DNA from: CAZADA01 sp964568975
GTDB taxonomy: Bacteria > Pseudomonadota > Alphaproteobacteria > Caulobacterales > Maricaulaceae
NCBI GenBank assembly: GCA_964568975.1
Contig: CAZMSO010000001.1
Span: 1-64,000, forward strand
Length of the DNA: 64,000 nucleotides
Direction: 5' to 3'
Shown: in pieces, positions 25,788 through 35,028 of the stretch
How positions within the stretch are numbered: the first letter of the stretch is position 1
Layout: every line of letters starts with the position of its first letter
Position numbers and translations under genes: made by a program
Notes under the pieces: model-generated
The model's input: only the letters and a program-made list of their open reading frames with translations
What the model was told of the DNA's origin: nothing
Database searches by the model: none

Positions 25788-26384
25788 ATGGGGATGATGT
25801 GTATGGGATGGCGATCCGATCGACATCGGTCGATCGTCCAGCGCCTGTGCGTCGTGGCGGGGACGTCCGTGGTGCTGGCGGCGTCGGCGGCGTCGGCGCA
25901 AACAGGGGATGTGGCAGGCTTTATCGGGGTGCTTGGGCCGATTGATCGCGCCGACATCGCGGTGGAGATCCAGGGGCTCGCGCGCACGGGGCCGCTCTTT
26001 GGCAGGCGTTTCGGCCTGCAAGCCGCCGGCGCCGTCACCACAGACCGCGCCCTCTCGGCTCATCTGGGCGTGTTCGGCGAGTACCGGCCCACGGACTCCT
26101 GGTCCGTCATCGCCTCAACCGGGCCGTCCGTGTTTGACAATGGCCGCGGCCGCAATCTCGGTTCAGACTTTGCGTTTCAAAGCCAGCTCGAAATCACCCG
26201 GCGGGTGTTCGATGAAAAGCTCTGGGTCGGCGTGTTTTTGAGCCATCGCTCCAACGCCGGCTTCGCCGACACCAATCCCGGCGATGAAACAGTCGGCGTC
26301 GTCGTGCATGTGCGCGACAGCTGGACGACGCCGTTCGACCTCCTTCAGGCGCGGCGCACCGCCCACACGGACCACAGGCGCTGA
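25788..26384 (+). CDS. pagL: Lipid A 3-O-deacylase PagL-like outer membrane enzyme
   Basis: 198 residues with an N-terminal signal peptide ending at about ASAASA-QT (residue 38), then a small beta-barrel. The segment VFLSHRSNAGFADTNPGDETVG carries the PagL catalytic set: His153, Ser155, Asn156 and Glu167. The His-to-Glu distance of 14 is the same as in the Pseudomonas enzyme (His126, Ser128, Glu140). PagL removes the 3-position acyl chain from lipid A in the outer membrane. Several ATGs lie close together (25788, 25794, 25797, 25803), so the exact start is unsure. It stands alone and converges with polA 16 bp away. Confidence 0.75.
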   Translation: MGMMCMGWRSDRHRSIVQRLCVVAGTSVVLAASAASAQTGDVAGFIGVLGPIDRADIAVEIQGLARTGPLFGRRFGLQAAGAVTTDRALSAHLGVFGEYRPTDSWSVIASTGPSVFDNGRGRNLGSDFAFQSQLEITRRVFDEKLWVGVFLSHRSNAGFADTNPGDETVGVVVHVRDSWTTPFDLLQARRTAHTDHRR

Positions 26385-26400
26385 GCGCAACGCATCCGCG

Positions 26401-29232
26401 TCAGTGCGCCGCCGCCCACGTCGCGCCGGCGCCCGTCTCCACCACCAGCGGAACGGCGAGGTCCACCACCGGGCGGCACGCCTCGCGCATCACGTCCGCA
26501 GCAAGCGCCGCCGTCGCGGACGCGTCCGCCTCGGCGGCCTCAAACACCAATTCATCGTGGACTTGCAACAGCATGCGCGCCTTGAGGCCTGCGCGCGCCA
26601 AGGCGTCGGGCATGCGGATCATGGCCCGACGGATAATGTCGGCGGCCGTACCCTGCAGCGGCGCGTTAATCGCTTGACGCTCCGCGAAGGCGCGCTGATT
26701 GGGGTTCTTTGATTTGATCTCGGGGTAATGACAGCGACGGTTGAAGACCGTCTCCACATAGCCATGAGCGCGGCAGAATTCCTTCATACGCTCCATGTAA
26801 TCTTGAATGCCTGGAAACTTGGTAAAGTAAGACTTGATGTAGGCCGCAGCCTCATCGCGCGGTATGCTCAGTTGATTGGCGAGACCGAACGCCGAGATGC
26901 CGTAAATGATCCCGAAATTGATCGCCTTCGCCTTGCGCCGCACCATCGGATCCATCCCCTCCATGGGTACGCCGAACATTTCGCTCGCGGTCATGGCGTG
27001 AATGTCGAGGCCATGGCGGAAGGCGTCTTTGAGCGCGTCAATATCGGCGTAATGGGCGAGCAGCCGCAGCTCGATTTGCGAGTAATCAGCGGAGATTAAC
27101 ACATGCCCAGGTTCGGGGATGAACGCTTCGCGAATTTGGCGGCCGTCCTCGGTCCGCACGGGAATGTTTTGCAGATTGGGATCGGAGCTCGATAACCGCC
27201 CCGTGGTGGTCGCCGCCAAAGAAAATGAAGTGTGCACCCGGCCCGTACGCGGATTGACCGCCTCGCTTAAGGCGTCGGCGTATGTGGATTTCAGCTTTGA
27301 GACTTGCCGCCACTGCAACAGCGTCTGAGGCAGCGCGTGTCCTTGGGCCGCAAGATCCTCCAACACTTGGGCATCCGTGCTCCACGCGCCGGTTTTTGTC
27401 TTTTTGCCGCCAGGCAATCCCATCTCGCCGAAGAAAATCTCGCCAATCTGCTTCGGACTGCCGAGGTTAAAGGGACGGCCGGCGTGCTCATGGGCTTCTT
27501 CCTCAAGGCGCGCCATGCGTTCAGCGAATGTCGACGACAAGCCGGCTAAGCGCTCGCGATCGACCTTCACGCCCGCCAGCTCCATCCCCGCGAGCACCGC
27601 CGGCATCGGCCGCTCGAGCGTCTCATAGACCGTCAGCGTCTTTGAACGCGTGAGCTCCGGACGCAACAGACGCCACAGCCGCAGCGTCACATCAGCGTCC
27701 TCCGCCGCATACTCCGTGGCGGGGCCGAGGGGCACTTTGTCGAAGCTCACTTGCTTCTTGCCGGTCCCCGCCACTTCCTTAAACGCAATGCAGCGGTGGC
27801 CCAGCAACCGCTCCGACAGCTCATCCATGCCGTGACCGCGCAAGCCCGCCGCAAGCACGTAGGAGATCAACATCGTGTCGTCGATGGGCGCGACCGTGAT
27901 CCCATATCGGGACAACACTGCCAGATCGTATTTGAGGTTTTGTCCGATTTTGAGAACCGCGGGGTCTTCGAGCAACGGCTTTAGCGCCGTCAATGCGTCC
28001 TCCAAAGGGATTTGCCGCAAGGCCGGCGCCAGGGCCGTGTCGCCATCGGCGGGCGCATCGGCTGCAATCAACTCGCCTTGGCCGTCGCTTGAGGCTGCGG
28101 CGGTGTGCGTGAGCGGAATGTAGCACGCGTCGTTCGGCCCAAGGGCGAGCGACACCCCGACCAAATCTGCGCCCGCAGCGTCTAACGCGTTCGTTTCCGT
28201 GTCGACGGCCACAACGCCTTGCGCCGTCGCGCGCGCCACCCAGGCCTCAAGCGTCGCCAGGTCGTCGACGCATTGATAGCGGCTGCGGTCTACGCCCTGC
28301 TCCGCCGCGGATTCATTTGAACTCGCCGAGCGGCCCGTAAGCGCCTCCTCCACCCGGCGGGTGAGCGTGCGAAACTCCATCGCTTTCAAAAAATCGAGCA
28401 ACGTCTCAGCGTCGGGTTCCGCGACCGCGAAACTCGCCAGATCGTCGACAACGGGCGTATCCGCCTTAAGCGTGACAAGCTCCCGCGACAAGCGCGCGTC
28501 ATCGGCGTGGGCGAGCAAGTTTTCCCGGCGCTTGGATTTTTTCATCGCGTCGGCGGCCGCAAGCACGCCTTCAAGGTCGCCGAACTCCTCCAGCAGCTGC
28601 ACCGCCGTCTTCGGCCCAATCCCTGGCACGCCGGGCACATTGTCGACGCTGTCGCCGATAAGCGCCTGCAGCTCAATCATCTGCTCCGGCGCCACGCCCC
28701 ATTTGCCGATGACGCCGGCGCGGTCGTATCGGATGTCCTTCATGGTGTCCCAGAGGCTCACCCGATCTGACACCAGCTGCATCAGATCTTTGTCGGAGGA
28801 GACAATCACCACCTCCGCCCCGGCGGCTTCGGCCTGGCGGGCGTACGTGGCGATGAGATCATCCGCCTCATAGCCTTCAAGCTCCACCGCCGGGCGGCCG
28901 AAGGCGCGGGTGGCGTCGCGCACCAGGGGAAACTGCGGAACCAGATCTTCCGGCGGCGGCGGCCGGTTGGCTTTGTATTCCGGGTAAAGATCATTTCGGA
29001 AGGTCGTGGCCGAATGGTCGAAAATCACCGCCAGGTGAGTCGGCTCTTGATCGCCGCGCACATCCTCCAGCAGCTTGAACAGCATGTTGCAGAAGCCCGA
29101 CACCGCGCCCACGGGCGTCCCGTCAGACTTGCGCGACAGGGGCGGCAGCGCGTGATAAGCGCGAAAGATGTAGCCGGACCCGTCGACCAAATAGACGCGG
29201 GAATCCTTTGAAACAGAAGCGTTTTTGGACAC
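26401..29232 (-). CDS. polA: DNA polymerase I
   Basis: 943 residues, all three domains. The N-terminal flap/5' nuclease has YLVDGSGYIFRAYHALPP and ELEGYEADDLIATYA. The 3'-5' exonuclease has its acidic residues (AVDTETNALD, GQNLKYDLAVL, YAAEDADVTL), so proofreading should be active. The polymerase has DYSQIELRLLAH, RRKAKAINFGIIYG and LLQVHDELVFE. It fills gaps in repair and removes Okazaki primers. The start is a GTG at 29232 with only a weak ribosome binding site; the family usually begins within a few residues of this point. It is alone on its strand, with pagL converging on its 3' end. Confidence 0.97.
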   Translation of the reverse strand: MSKNASVSKDSRVYLVDGSGYIFRAYHALPPLSRKSDGTPVGAVSGFCNMLFKLLEDVRGDQEPTHLAVIFDHSATTFRNDLYPEYKANRPPPPEDLVPQFPLVRDATRAFGRPAVELEGYEADDLIATYARQAEAAGAEVVIVSSDKDLMQLVSDRVSLWDTMKDIRYDRAGVIGKWGVAPEQMIELQALIGDSVDNVPGVPGIGPKTAVQLLEEFGDLEGVLAAADAMKKSKRRENLLAHADDARLSRELVTLKADTPVVDDLASFAVAEPDAETLLDFLKAMEFRTLTRRVEEALTGRSASSNESAAEQGVDRSRYQCVDDLATLEAWVARATAQGVVAVDTETNALDAAGADLVGVSLALGPNDACYIPLTHTAAASSDGQGELIAADAPADGDTALAPALRQIPLEDALTALKPLLEDPAVLKIGQNLKYDLAVLSRYGITVAPIDDTMLISYVLAAGLRGHGMDELSERLLGHRCIAFKEVAGTGKKQVSFDKVPLGPATEYAAEDADVTLRLWRLLRPELTRSKTLTVYETLERPMPAVLAGMELAGVKVDRERLAGLSSTFAERMARLEEEAHEHAGRPFNLGSPKQIGEIFFGEMGLPGGKKTKTGAWSTDAQVLEDLAAQGHALPQTLLQWRQVSKLKSTYADALSEAVNPRTGRVHTSFSLAATTTGRLSSSDPNLQNIPVRTEDGRQIREAFIPEPGHVLISADYSQIELRLLAHYADIDALKDAFRHGLDIHAMTASEMFGVPMEGMDPMVRRKAKAINFGIIYGISAFGLANQLSIPRDEAAAYIKSYFTKFPGIQDYMERMKEFCRAHGYVETVFNRRCHYPEIKSKNPNQRAFAERQAINAPLQGTAADIIRRAMIRMPDALARAGLKARMLLQVHDELVFEAAEADASATAALAADVMREACRPVVDLAVPLVVETGAGATWAAAH

Positions 29233-29404
29233 CGATGGGGCTCATTGCGAAGCGGCGCGGCGCCCGTAAGCTCCGCCAAACGCCGCCAGTCTAGCGCGCG
29301 CGGCGGCGAAACGGTACAGCCGGCCCGACCGCTACCCCCAAGCGTGGCCATTGGACCGCGGTTGGCGTATAGATCGAAACGAAGCAGGACCAAGCGAGGC
29401 GCCC

Positions 29405-31078
29405 GTGACGTTTCATGACGACTCCTATGGCGAACGCACCGACGATTGGGAAGAGCGCGTCGCGCGGGCGCTGGAGATGCAGCAAAAGCCGAAGCGCCCG
29501 GTGTGGCGGCTGGTCGCGGGCGTCATCGTCGCCATGGCCGCCGCTTATGCGGTGCTGTCCCTCGCCTTTAACGCCGGACAATCGGTGGGCGAAGGCGCCG
29601 GCTCCCAATTTGCGGACGCGCGCCGCGACGCCTCTGCGGCCGACGCCGCACGCCCGGCGGCGCCGCGCTCTGTGCGCGACGGCGCTCGTCAGGAGGGCGG
29701 CCTGCGGTCGTCGGCGTCCCTCAATGGCCTTGATGAGCGTGGCGACGACCCCGCGCGGCTTCTGCAAGTGCGCACCGGGGTCTCTAACGGCGTGCGCCGC
29801 GCCTATCGCGAGGATGAGGCGCGCACGGGCATCCGCCGCGGCGTTGAGCGCGCGCTCCAAAGCTGGGAGGCTGGGGCTGCGCCGTTGACGCCGGACACGC
29901 GCGCGGCCCTTGATCCGCGTCTGCCGCAAACGGCGGTGTTGTCGGAATCGCCTGTGCGCACCGTGGACGCCTACACCCCAACCACCCCGACCGCGCCAAC
30001 CCCCGGGGAGCCGGATCCGTTCCAGCCCTTGACCACGGACGGCGCCGCAGCCGCCCCCGCGACGCCGCCAGCGCCGGTGGAACCGGCCGCGCCCGTAACG
30101 CCGGTCAACGATTTTCAACCCCAAGCGCCCCGTGGCATGTGGATCGCCGCCCCGGGCGCGTCCGTGCCGACGGAATTCACAGTCACGCCGGAAGGGGTGG
30201 CGATCAATGTCACGGTTCCAGAATCGGCCATGGGCGGGCCGCCGCTTCTCCTCTCCGCGGCGGTGAACGCGGTCAGCCGCGCGCGGTTTCCGATCTCGCC
30301 CGGCGGCGGGTCCTACCGGGGGGCTTACACAGTGCGCTTCCCGCCCAGCGGCGAGGCGACGACGTCCGGCGGCGGCGCTGTTAGCCGCGCGGCGCCGAGC
30401 GGAGCGGCGCCCAGCAGCGCTGCGCCCGCGGCCGACCCTTTCGCCGATGAGGATTTTTTCTCACGCGATCCGTTCGCGCCAGCGTCAGCACCCAATGCGT
30501 CAGCCTCGGGTGCGTCAGCCCCCAGTGCGTCAACGTCTGCGTCAACGTCGGGCGCTGTGAGCCCCGGCGCGTCGGCTGCGCGCACGCCCGCGTCGCGCGC
30601 GCCCGCCAGCGAGCAACCGGAGTTCGGGGGCTTTGAGGATTTCGACACCGCCTTCGGCGACGGCTTCGACACACCGCCCCCCTCACGCGCGACGTCGGGC
30701 GCACCATCCGGCGCCGCCCCCAGCGGGCAGGCGTTCGGCGCGCCGCCGCCATCGACAAACGCCGGCGCGCGCCCGGCCGGCGTCGGACGCCCTGTGTGGC
30801 TGACGGAGCCCACAGCTTATGACGTGGCGGCGTTCTACCCGCCGCTCGCGGCGCGGGCGGGGATCGCCGGCAGCGTGATTTTGTCGTGCACCATCGGGTC
30901 CGTTGGGGAGCTCAATTGCGTGGTCGTGTCGCAGAACCCCACAGGCATGGGCTTCGGCGACGCCGCGCTGGAAGTGGCGCGCGGCTACACGGCGGGCGAA
31001 ACGCTCGACACAGGCGCGCCAGCGCTCGGCGCGCGCGTGACATTGCCGGTGCGGTTCGACCCGCTGACTTCGCCGTAA
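29405..31078 (+). CDS. Membrane-anchored protein with a TonB C-terminal domain
   Basis: 557 residues from a GTG at 29405 with GAGG five bases upstream. A short cytoplasmic N-terminus precedes one membrane helix (about 35-58). A long, disordered Ala/Pro/Ser/Thr-rich region spans roughly residues 60-455, including imperfect repeats (ASASGASAPSASTSAST). A TonB-type domain closes the protein (YPPLAARAGIAGSVILSCTIGSVGELNCVVV, then RVTLPVRFDP). This resembles TonB-like energy transducers, but no ExbB/ExbD or TonB-dependent receptor is nearby, and the spacer is Ala/Ser-rich rather than the classic Pro-Lys/Glu type. A periplasm-spanning structural role is an alternative. It is divergent from polA. 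Confidence 0.7.
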   Translation: MTFHDDSYGERTDDWEERVARALEMQQKPKRPVWRLVAGVIVAMAAAYAVLSLAFNAGQSVGEGAGSQFADARRDASAADAARPAAPRSVRDGARQEGGLRSSASLNGLDERGDDPARLLQVRTGVSNGVRRAYREDEARTGIRRGVERALQSWEAGAAPLTPDTRAALDPRLPQTAVLSESPVRTVDAYTPTTPTAPTPGEPDPFQPLTTDGAAAAPATPPAPVEPAAPVTPVNDFQPQAPRGMWIAAPGASVPTEFTVTPEGVAINVTVPESAMGGPPLLLSAAVNAVSRARFPISPGGGSYRGAYTVRFPPSGEATTSGGGAVSRAAPSGAAPSSAAPAADPFADEDFFSRDPFAPASAPNASASGASAPSASTSASTSGAVSPGASAARTPASRAPASEQPEFGGFEDFDTAFGDGFDTPPPSRATSGAPSGAAPSGQAFGAPPPSTNAGARPAGVGRPVWLTEPTAYDVAAFYPPLAARAGIAGSVILSCTIGSVGELNCVVVSQNPTGMGFGDAALEVARGYTAGETLDTGAPALGARVTLPVRFDPLTSP

Positions 31079-31382
31079 ACCGCGCTGGTTCCGGGAACGT
31101 CCTGGCTGGTCGGGCGTTTGGGCTGGTCGGACGGTCGCGCCCAGCGAACAAACGCCTGAACGGGGCTCCTGCGTGCGGTGCTGGTGCGCGTGTAGAGCCG
31201 CCGGGCCCGGGTTCGCGGTCTCTTCGCGGCCTCTGCGCAGGCATCCCGCGTCGACCGCCAACGCGTGTTGCACGCATGCTGGTTGCGCGCACCTTGATCG
31301 CGCGGACGCAGGGTCGCGCTTGCGTGACGGCGGCGTGTCGGCCTGGCCCACGGCGCCGCGCGGCGTCTGCAGCGCCGAGGGG
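31079..31382. other. Gene-free stretch between two convergent genes
   Basis: 304 bp between the stops of the TonB-domain gene and ispA. No reading frame here has family resemblance or a plausible start, and I see no tRNA cloverleaf and no hairpin followed by a T-run. The first 40 bases contain short imperfect repeats of CTGGTCGG. The rest is GC-rich sequence without a recognisable signal. Confidence 0.6.
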
Positions 31383-32279
31383 CTAAGAACGCCGCTCCAC
31401 CACGAACCGCGCCGCCTCCGCCAGCATGCCGGCGCGATCGCCGAACGGCGCTAAGTGCGCGGCCGCCTCGTCCACAAGGGCCGCGGCCCGCTCCCGCGCG
31501 CCATCAAGGCCATAAACGTCGATAAAGGTCGCCTTGCCGGCCGCGGCGTCTTTGTGGAGGCGCTTGCCCGCCAAGGCCTCATCGCCCTCAACGTCAAGCA
31601 AATCATCCGCAATCTGGAACGCAAGGCCGAGATCGCGCGCATAGAGACGGATCCGCTCAAGATCAGCCGCGCTCGCGCGTCCTAAAAGCGCCCCCGCCTC
31701 CGCCGCGTAGACAATCAGCGCGCCCGTCTTCATGGATTGCAGCCGCGCGACTTCATCCACGGGAAACGTCTCCGGCGCGCTTTCCGCCGCCAAATCCATC
31801 GCCTGGCCGCCCACCATCCCCGCAGCGCCGGAGGCGCGCGCCAACGCCAGCACCAGCGCGCAGCGCACGCCCGCATCCTCATGAGTCGCCGGCTCGGCCA
31901 AGAGCTCGAACGCTAAGGTCTGCAGCGCATCGCCCGCCAAAATGGCTGTGGCTTCGTCAAAGGCGATGTGGGCGGTGGGTTTGCCACGGCGCAAATCATC
32001 ATCGTCCATGGACGGCAAATCATCATGCACCAGGCTGTAAGCGTGCAAGCACTCCACAGAGACCGCCGCGCGCAACGCGCCCTCGCCCTCCACGCCGAAC
32101 AGCTTGGCTGTCTCCAGCGCCAAAAACGCCCGCAACCGCTTGCCGCCATTCAACACAGCATAGCGCATCGCCGCCACCAGACGCGCGTCGCCTCCATCCC
32201 CCGGCGGCGCAGGAATTAAACGATCCAGGGCGGTGTGGGTCCGCTCGGCCGCGGCGGACAGCGCGTCAAGAAAGGCCAT
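31383..32279 (-). CDS. ispA: Farnesyl diphosphate synthase (short-chain polyprenyl synthetase)
   Basis: 298 residues. Both aspartate-rich motifs are complete: DDLPSMDDDDLRRGKPT (first) and DDLLDVEGD (second), plus GGKRLRAFL for the homoallylic substrate. It condenses IPP with DMAPP and GPP to make farnesyl diphosphate. That is the direct substrate of HpnD, whose gene lies some 6 kb away, so this enzyme probably feeds hopanoid and quinone synthesis. The ATG at 32279 has GGAG six bases upstream; a longer frame reaches 32330. It is not flanked by xseB and dxs, the partners seen in many alphaproteobacteria. Confidence 0.93.
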   Translation of the reverse strand: MAFLDALSAAAERTHTALDRLIPAPPGDGGDARLVAAMRYAVLNGGKRLRAFLALETAKLFGVEGEGALRAAVSVECLHAYSLVHDDLPSMDDDDLRRGKPTAHIAFDEATAILAGDALQTLAFELLAEPATHEDAGVRCALVLALARASGAAGMVGGQAMDLAAESAPETFPVDEVARLQSMKTGALIVYAAEAGALLGRASAADLERIRLYARDLGLAFQIADDLLDVEGDEALAGKRLHKDAAAGKATFIDVYGLDGARERAAALVDEAAAHLAPFGDRAGMLAEAARFVVERRS

Positions 32280-32496
32280 ACCAAACTCCGAGGGCCGGGC
32301 GCGGCGCGCCCGTGACGCGGGTGTAACCACGGCGCGGGCGGATCGGGCAAGAGCCTTGGCCTGCAGGCTGTGATCGGAACGACACGCACGCGGGTCATCG
32401 CCGAATCACGATCGTTTAGGTCATGTTAACGCCATCGCCTCAGCGTAAAGGTGTGTTAGCAGCGTTGGGGGCGCTGGTTAGCGGAAGGGGATCTTG

Positions 32497-33108
32497 ATGA
32501 ACGCCCACACACGCCTGGTGGCGATAAGCCTTGTCAGCGCCGCGGCGATGGCCGCGCCCGCCCATGCGCAGCTGTTCCTGAAACCTTATGTGACCGCCGG
32601 CGCGGGCTATATCGACACCGATGATCTCGGCGACGGTTCGTTCGCCATGGGCGGCGTCGGCGCGCGCTTGCCGCTGGGATTCCGCAGCGACATCACAGCA
32701 CTCTATCAAACGGGACTCGGCGAAGAGACCCAAGCCTTTGACTCTGATCTTGGCGTTGACATCATCGCTGATCAGGAGGTCGATATCTATTCTGTGTTTC
32801 TTAGCGCGTATTATGATTTGCCGGAAGGCGTTCCGTTTGTGGAGCCGTATATCGGCGGCGGTGTCGGCGGGTCCGTGTTTGATCAGGAAGTGACGGTGCG
32901 TGGGGAGGTGCTCGGCGATCCGTTCAGCTCGACCGACAACGACACCAGCTCTGACTTCTCCTACCACGCCAGCGCGGGCGTCAGCCTCACCCTGGCGGGC
33001 GGGATCGCTGTGGACGCCGGCTATCGTTATGTCGTCTACGGCGACTTCGACAATGGCGGCTCCATCGAAGCCAACCACTTCACCCTTGGCGGTCGCTTAG
33101 GCTTCTAA
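32497..33108 (+). CDS. Outer membrane beta-barrel protein, opacity/OmpW-like
   Basis: 203 residues with a clear signal peptide cut after APAHA (about residue 24). The mature part alternates hydrophobic and polar residues with many Gly and aromatic residues (LKPYVTAGAGYIDTDDLG, VEPYIGGGVGGSVF, VDAGYRYVVYGDF) and ends in Phe, the usual barrel insertion signal. About eight strands fit the length. An AAGGGG site lies just upstream of ATG 32497. Its specific function is not known; small barrels of this type are porin-like or structural. Confidence 0.75.
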   Translation: MNAHTRLVAISLVSAAAMAAPAHAQLFLKPYVTAGAGYIDTDDLGDGSFAMGGVGARLPLGFRSDITALYQTGLGEETQAFDSDLGVDIIADQEVDIYSVFLSAYYDLPEGVPFVEPYIGGGVGGSVFDQEVTVRGEVLGDPFSSTDNDTSSDFSYHASAGVSLTLAGGIAVDAGYRYVVYGDFDNGGSIEANHFTLGGRLGF

Positions 33109-33286
33109 TCCGCGTCGACCACACCGCGCACGTCGGGCGGCGATTAACGCAAAAGCAACCAGGAACTGCCGCAGACCTTGATCGGCGTGGCGGCCGCGCC
33201 CACGTTTTTGTCGACGTCAGACGACTTCGCTTCATGGGGAAGGGAGCGTTTGATGCGCAAGGCGGCTCATGGGAGGGCTTTGCGGC

Positions 33287-33766
33287 ATGGCTACGCGCAC
33301 TTGGTATGACAGCCCCCTCCTGGTGGGCTTCGAGCGGATGCAAGAGCTCGCTGAACGCGCCGCGCGCGGATCAGACGGGTATCCGCCCTACAACATCGAG
33401 GCGCTGGGCGCTGATCGTGTCCGCATCACCCTGGCTGTCGCCGGCTTCGCGCCGGAGGATCTGACTGCGACCGTGGAAGGCGCGCAGCTCGTCATTCGCG
33501 GCGAGCAACGCGCCTCTGACGAGAACCGGGCGTTTTTGCACCGGGGCATCGCGGCGCGTCGATTCAAACGCGCGTTTGTGTTGGCCGACGGGTTTGAAGT
33601 CGACGGCGCGGAGCTGGAGCATGGGTTGCTCCATGTGACCGTGCGACGGCGGCCCGTGGAGGATCAGGTGAAAACCATCGAGATCCGCAAAACCGCGTCG
33701 CGGAAGGATGCGCGCAGCGCGTCCCTCGCCGCGGCCGCGGATGCAGGAGAAGACACCAATGACTGA
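33287..33766 (+). CDS. Small heat shock protein, Hsp20/IbpA family
   Basis: 159 residues. The alpha-crystallin domain covers about residues 35-130: YNIEALGADRVRITLAVAGFAPEDLTATVEGAQLVIRGE, then FLHRGIAARRFKRAFVLADGFEVDGAELEHGLLHVTV. It holds unfolding proteins for DnaK/ClpB. ATG 33287 has GGAGGG about nine bases upstream. A weak sigma-32-like pair (CTTG at 33177, CCCACG at 33199) lies about 80 bp before the start, but I would not rely on it. The stop overlaps the next gene, a DUF1150 protein, by 8 bp, a pairing known in other alphaproteobacteria. Confidence 0.93.
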   Translation: MATRTWYDSPLLVGFERMQELAERAARGSDGYPPYNIEALGADRVRITLAVAGFAPEDLTATVEGAQLVIRGEQRASDENRAFLHRGIAARRFKRAFVLADGFEVDGAELEHGLLHVTVRRRPVEDQVKTIEIRKTASRKDARSASLAAAADAGEDTND

Positions 33767-34043
33767 GAACAACAGCCGCAAGCCCGAGAATGGGGCGACA
33801 GGCGACGCACTCGCGTCGGCCAACTTGGCGGAGCTTGGCGCGCCAAACCTGGTGTATGTGCGTGAAGTGCCCGCCTCAGAGATTTTGGCGGAGGCGCCGA
33901 TGCCCGACATGGACGTCGACCCCGACGCGATGTGGTATGCGGTCCATGCCGCTGACGGCGCGCGCTTGGCGGTGCTGAACGACCGCGACGCCGCCTTCCT
34001 GGCCGCGCGCCAGCACGACCTGAAGCCGGTCAGCGTGCATTAA
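33759..34043 (+). CDS. DUF1150 family protein
   Basis: 94 residues, acidic, without signal peptide or membrane helix. The stretch LAELGAPNLVYVREVPASEIL and WYAVHAADGARLAVLNDRDAAFLAARQHDLKPVSVH are the hallmarks of DUF1150, a small alphaproteobacterial family found just after Hsp20 genes. The start ATG at 33759 lies within the last codons of the hsp20 gene and has AGGAGA upstream, so the two are translated together. The function is unknown; the tight link suggests a helper or regulator of the small heat shock protein. Confidence 0.9.
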   Translation: MTENNSRKPENGATGDALASANLAELGAPNLVYVREVPASEILAEAPMPDMDVDPDAMWYAVHAADGARLAVLNDRDAAFLAARQHDLKPVSVH

Positions 34044-34305
34044 GCCCACGGCGTGCGCCGCTCGGCCGCGATGATGGTGGTGTGTCAACACGATCGTCAC
34101 TGCGGGCGTGGAGGCGTCGCTCGTCGCTCTGTGACGCAGAGACAGCCCAAGAGGAATGGAGGGCGCGCGATCGCGTCCACGCTTGGGCGATGCTGTGCGC
34201 GCGTGCGTTCACCGCGCCGCGGCGGGGTTTCATGGGCGTTCGAGGTGGGCGTTCGAGATGCGCGCGACGGAGCGAGTGTGTTCGCCCCACCAGCCCCGGC
34301 TCAGC

Positions 34306-34995
34306 TCAGGCGGAGCGCGCGAGAGCCGCAACGTGCGCCGCGGCCGCGCGCAAAGTTTTGAGGCCGGCCTCGGAGTCTCCTTTCAACGCCATCAGCGCGG
34401 CCAAATCGCCTGGACGCCGCGCCACGCCCGCAAGAGTCGCGAAAACGCGCACGCCCCCCGCCTCATCGACGGCGCTCGCGGCGGCCGGCGGCAGCGCCCG
34501 ATCGGCCGGATCCGCCACCGCGCGGACCACAAGAAGCGGCGCGCCCGCCGCCGCAGCGACGGCCGCGACCCGATGGCTTTCCATGTCCACCGCCGCCGCA
34601 CCAGTGGACATCCACAGCGCGCTCTTGGCCGCGGCGGTGTCAATCACGGACTCCGCCCCAAGCGCGGCCGCGCCCTCTGCGGCGCAGACGAGGGCGAGCC
34701 GCGCGCGCATGTGTTCATCTGCAGCCCAACGATCCCCCGCTTCCGTCACGACCGCGTCAGGGATGAGCACAGCGCCAGGCGCGAGCTTCGGATCAAGGGC
34801 GCCCGCAAGACCGAAGCTGACCAACGCCGTCGCGCCGTCCGCAAGCAGACGGCGCGCCTCCGCCTCCGCGTGATCAGGCCGCGCGCCGGACACACCGATC
34901 AGCGCTAAGGCCCCGGCTTCGCCAGCGCCGGCGCGGAACGCGGCCCGCTCCGACTTCAGCCCGCACACCACGCCTAAGCGCACGCCCGCCGTCAT
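34306..34995 (-). CDS. hpnG: Hopanoid-associated phosphorylase HpnG (adenosylhopane nucleosidase type)
   Basis: 229 residues of the nucleoside phosphorylase / MTA-SAH nucleosidase fold: VVCGLKSERAAF at the start, LVSFGLAGALDPKLAPGAVLIPDAVV in the middle, and VDMESHRVAAVA for the ribose-binding Glu. HpnG removes adenine from adenosylhopane to give ribosylhopane, the step after HpnH in making extended hopanoids. No hpnH is in this window. It lies 33 bp after shc on the same strand and closes the hpnC-D-E-shc-hpnG run. Family membership is clear; the exact role rests on position. Confidence 0.9.
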   Translation of the reverse strand: MTAGVRLGVVCGLKSERAAFRAGAGEAGALALIGVSGARPDHAEAEARRLLADGATALVSFGLAGALDPKLAPGAVLIPDAVVTEAGDRWAADEHMRARLALVCAAEGAAALGAESVIDTAAAKSALWMSTGAAAVDMESHRVAAVAAAAGAPLLVVRAVADPADRALPPAAASAVDEAGGVRVFATLAGVARRPGDLAALMALKGDSEAGLKTLRAAAAHVAALARSA

Positions 34996-35028
34996 GAGGC
35001 CCCCCGTCCGCCGCCGCCCGGCGGCCGC

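Noticed and set aside
31079..31382. tRNA-like GGGTTCG element at about 31208
   Set aside because: The rest of a cloverleaf (acceptor, D and anticodon arms) cannot be formed around it.
32400..32460. CtrA-type binding sites (TTAA-N7-TTAA) around GTTAAC sequences
   Set aside because: Only single TTAA halves are present at 32430, 25630 and 33145; the second half is missing at the right spacing.
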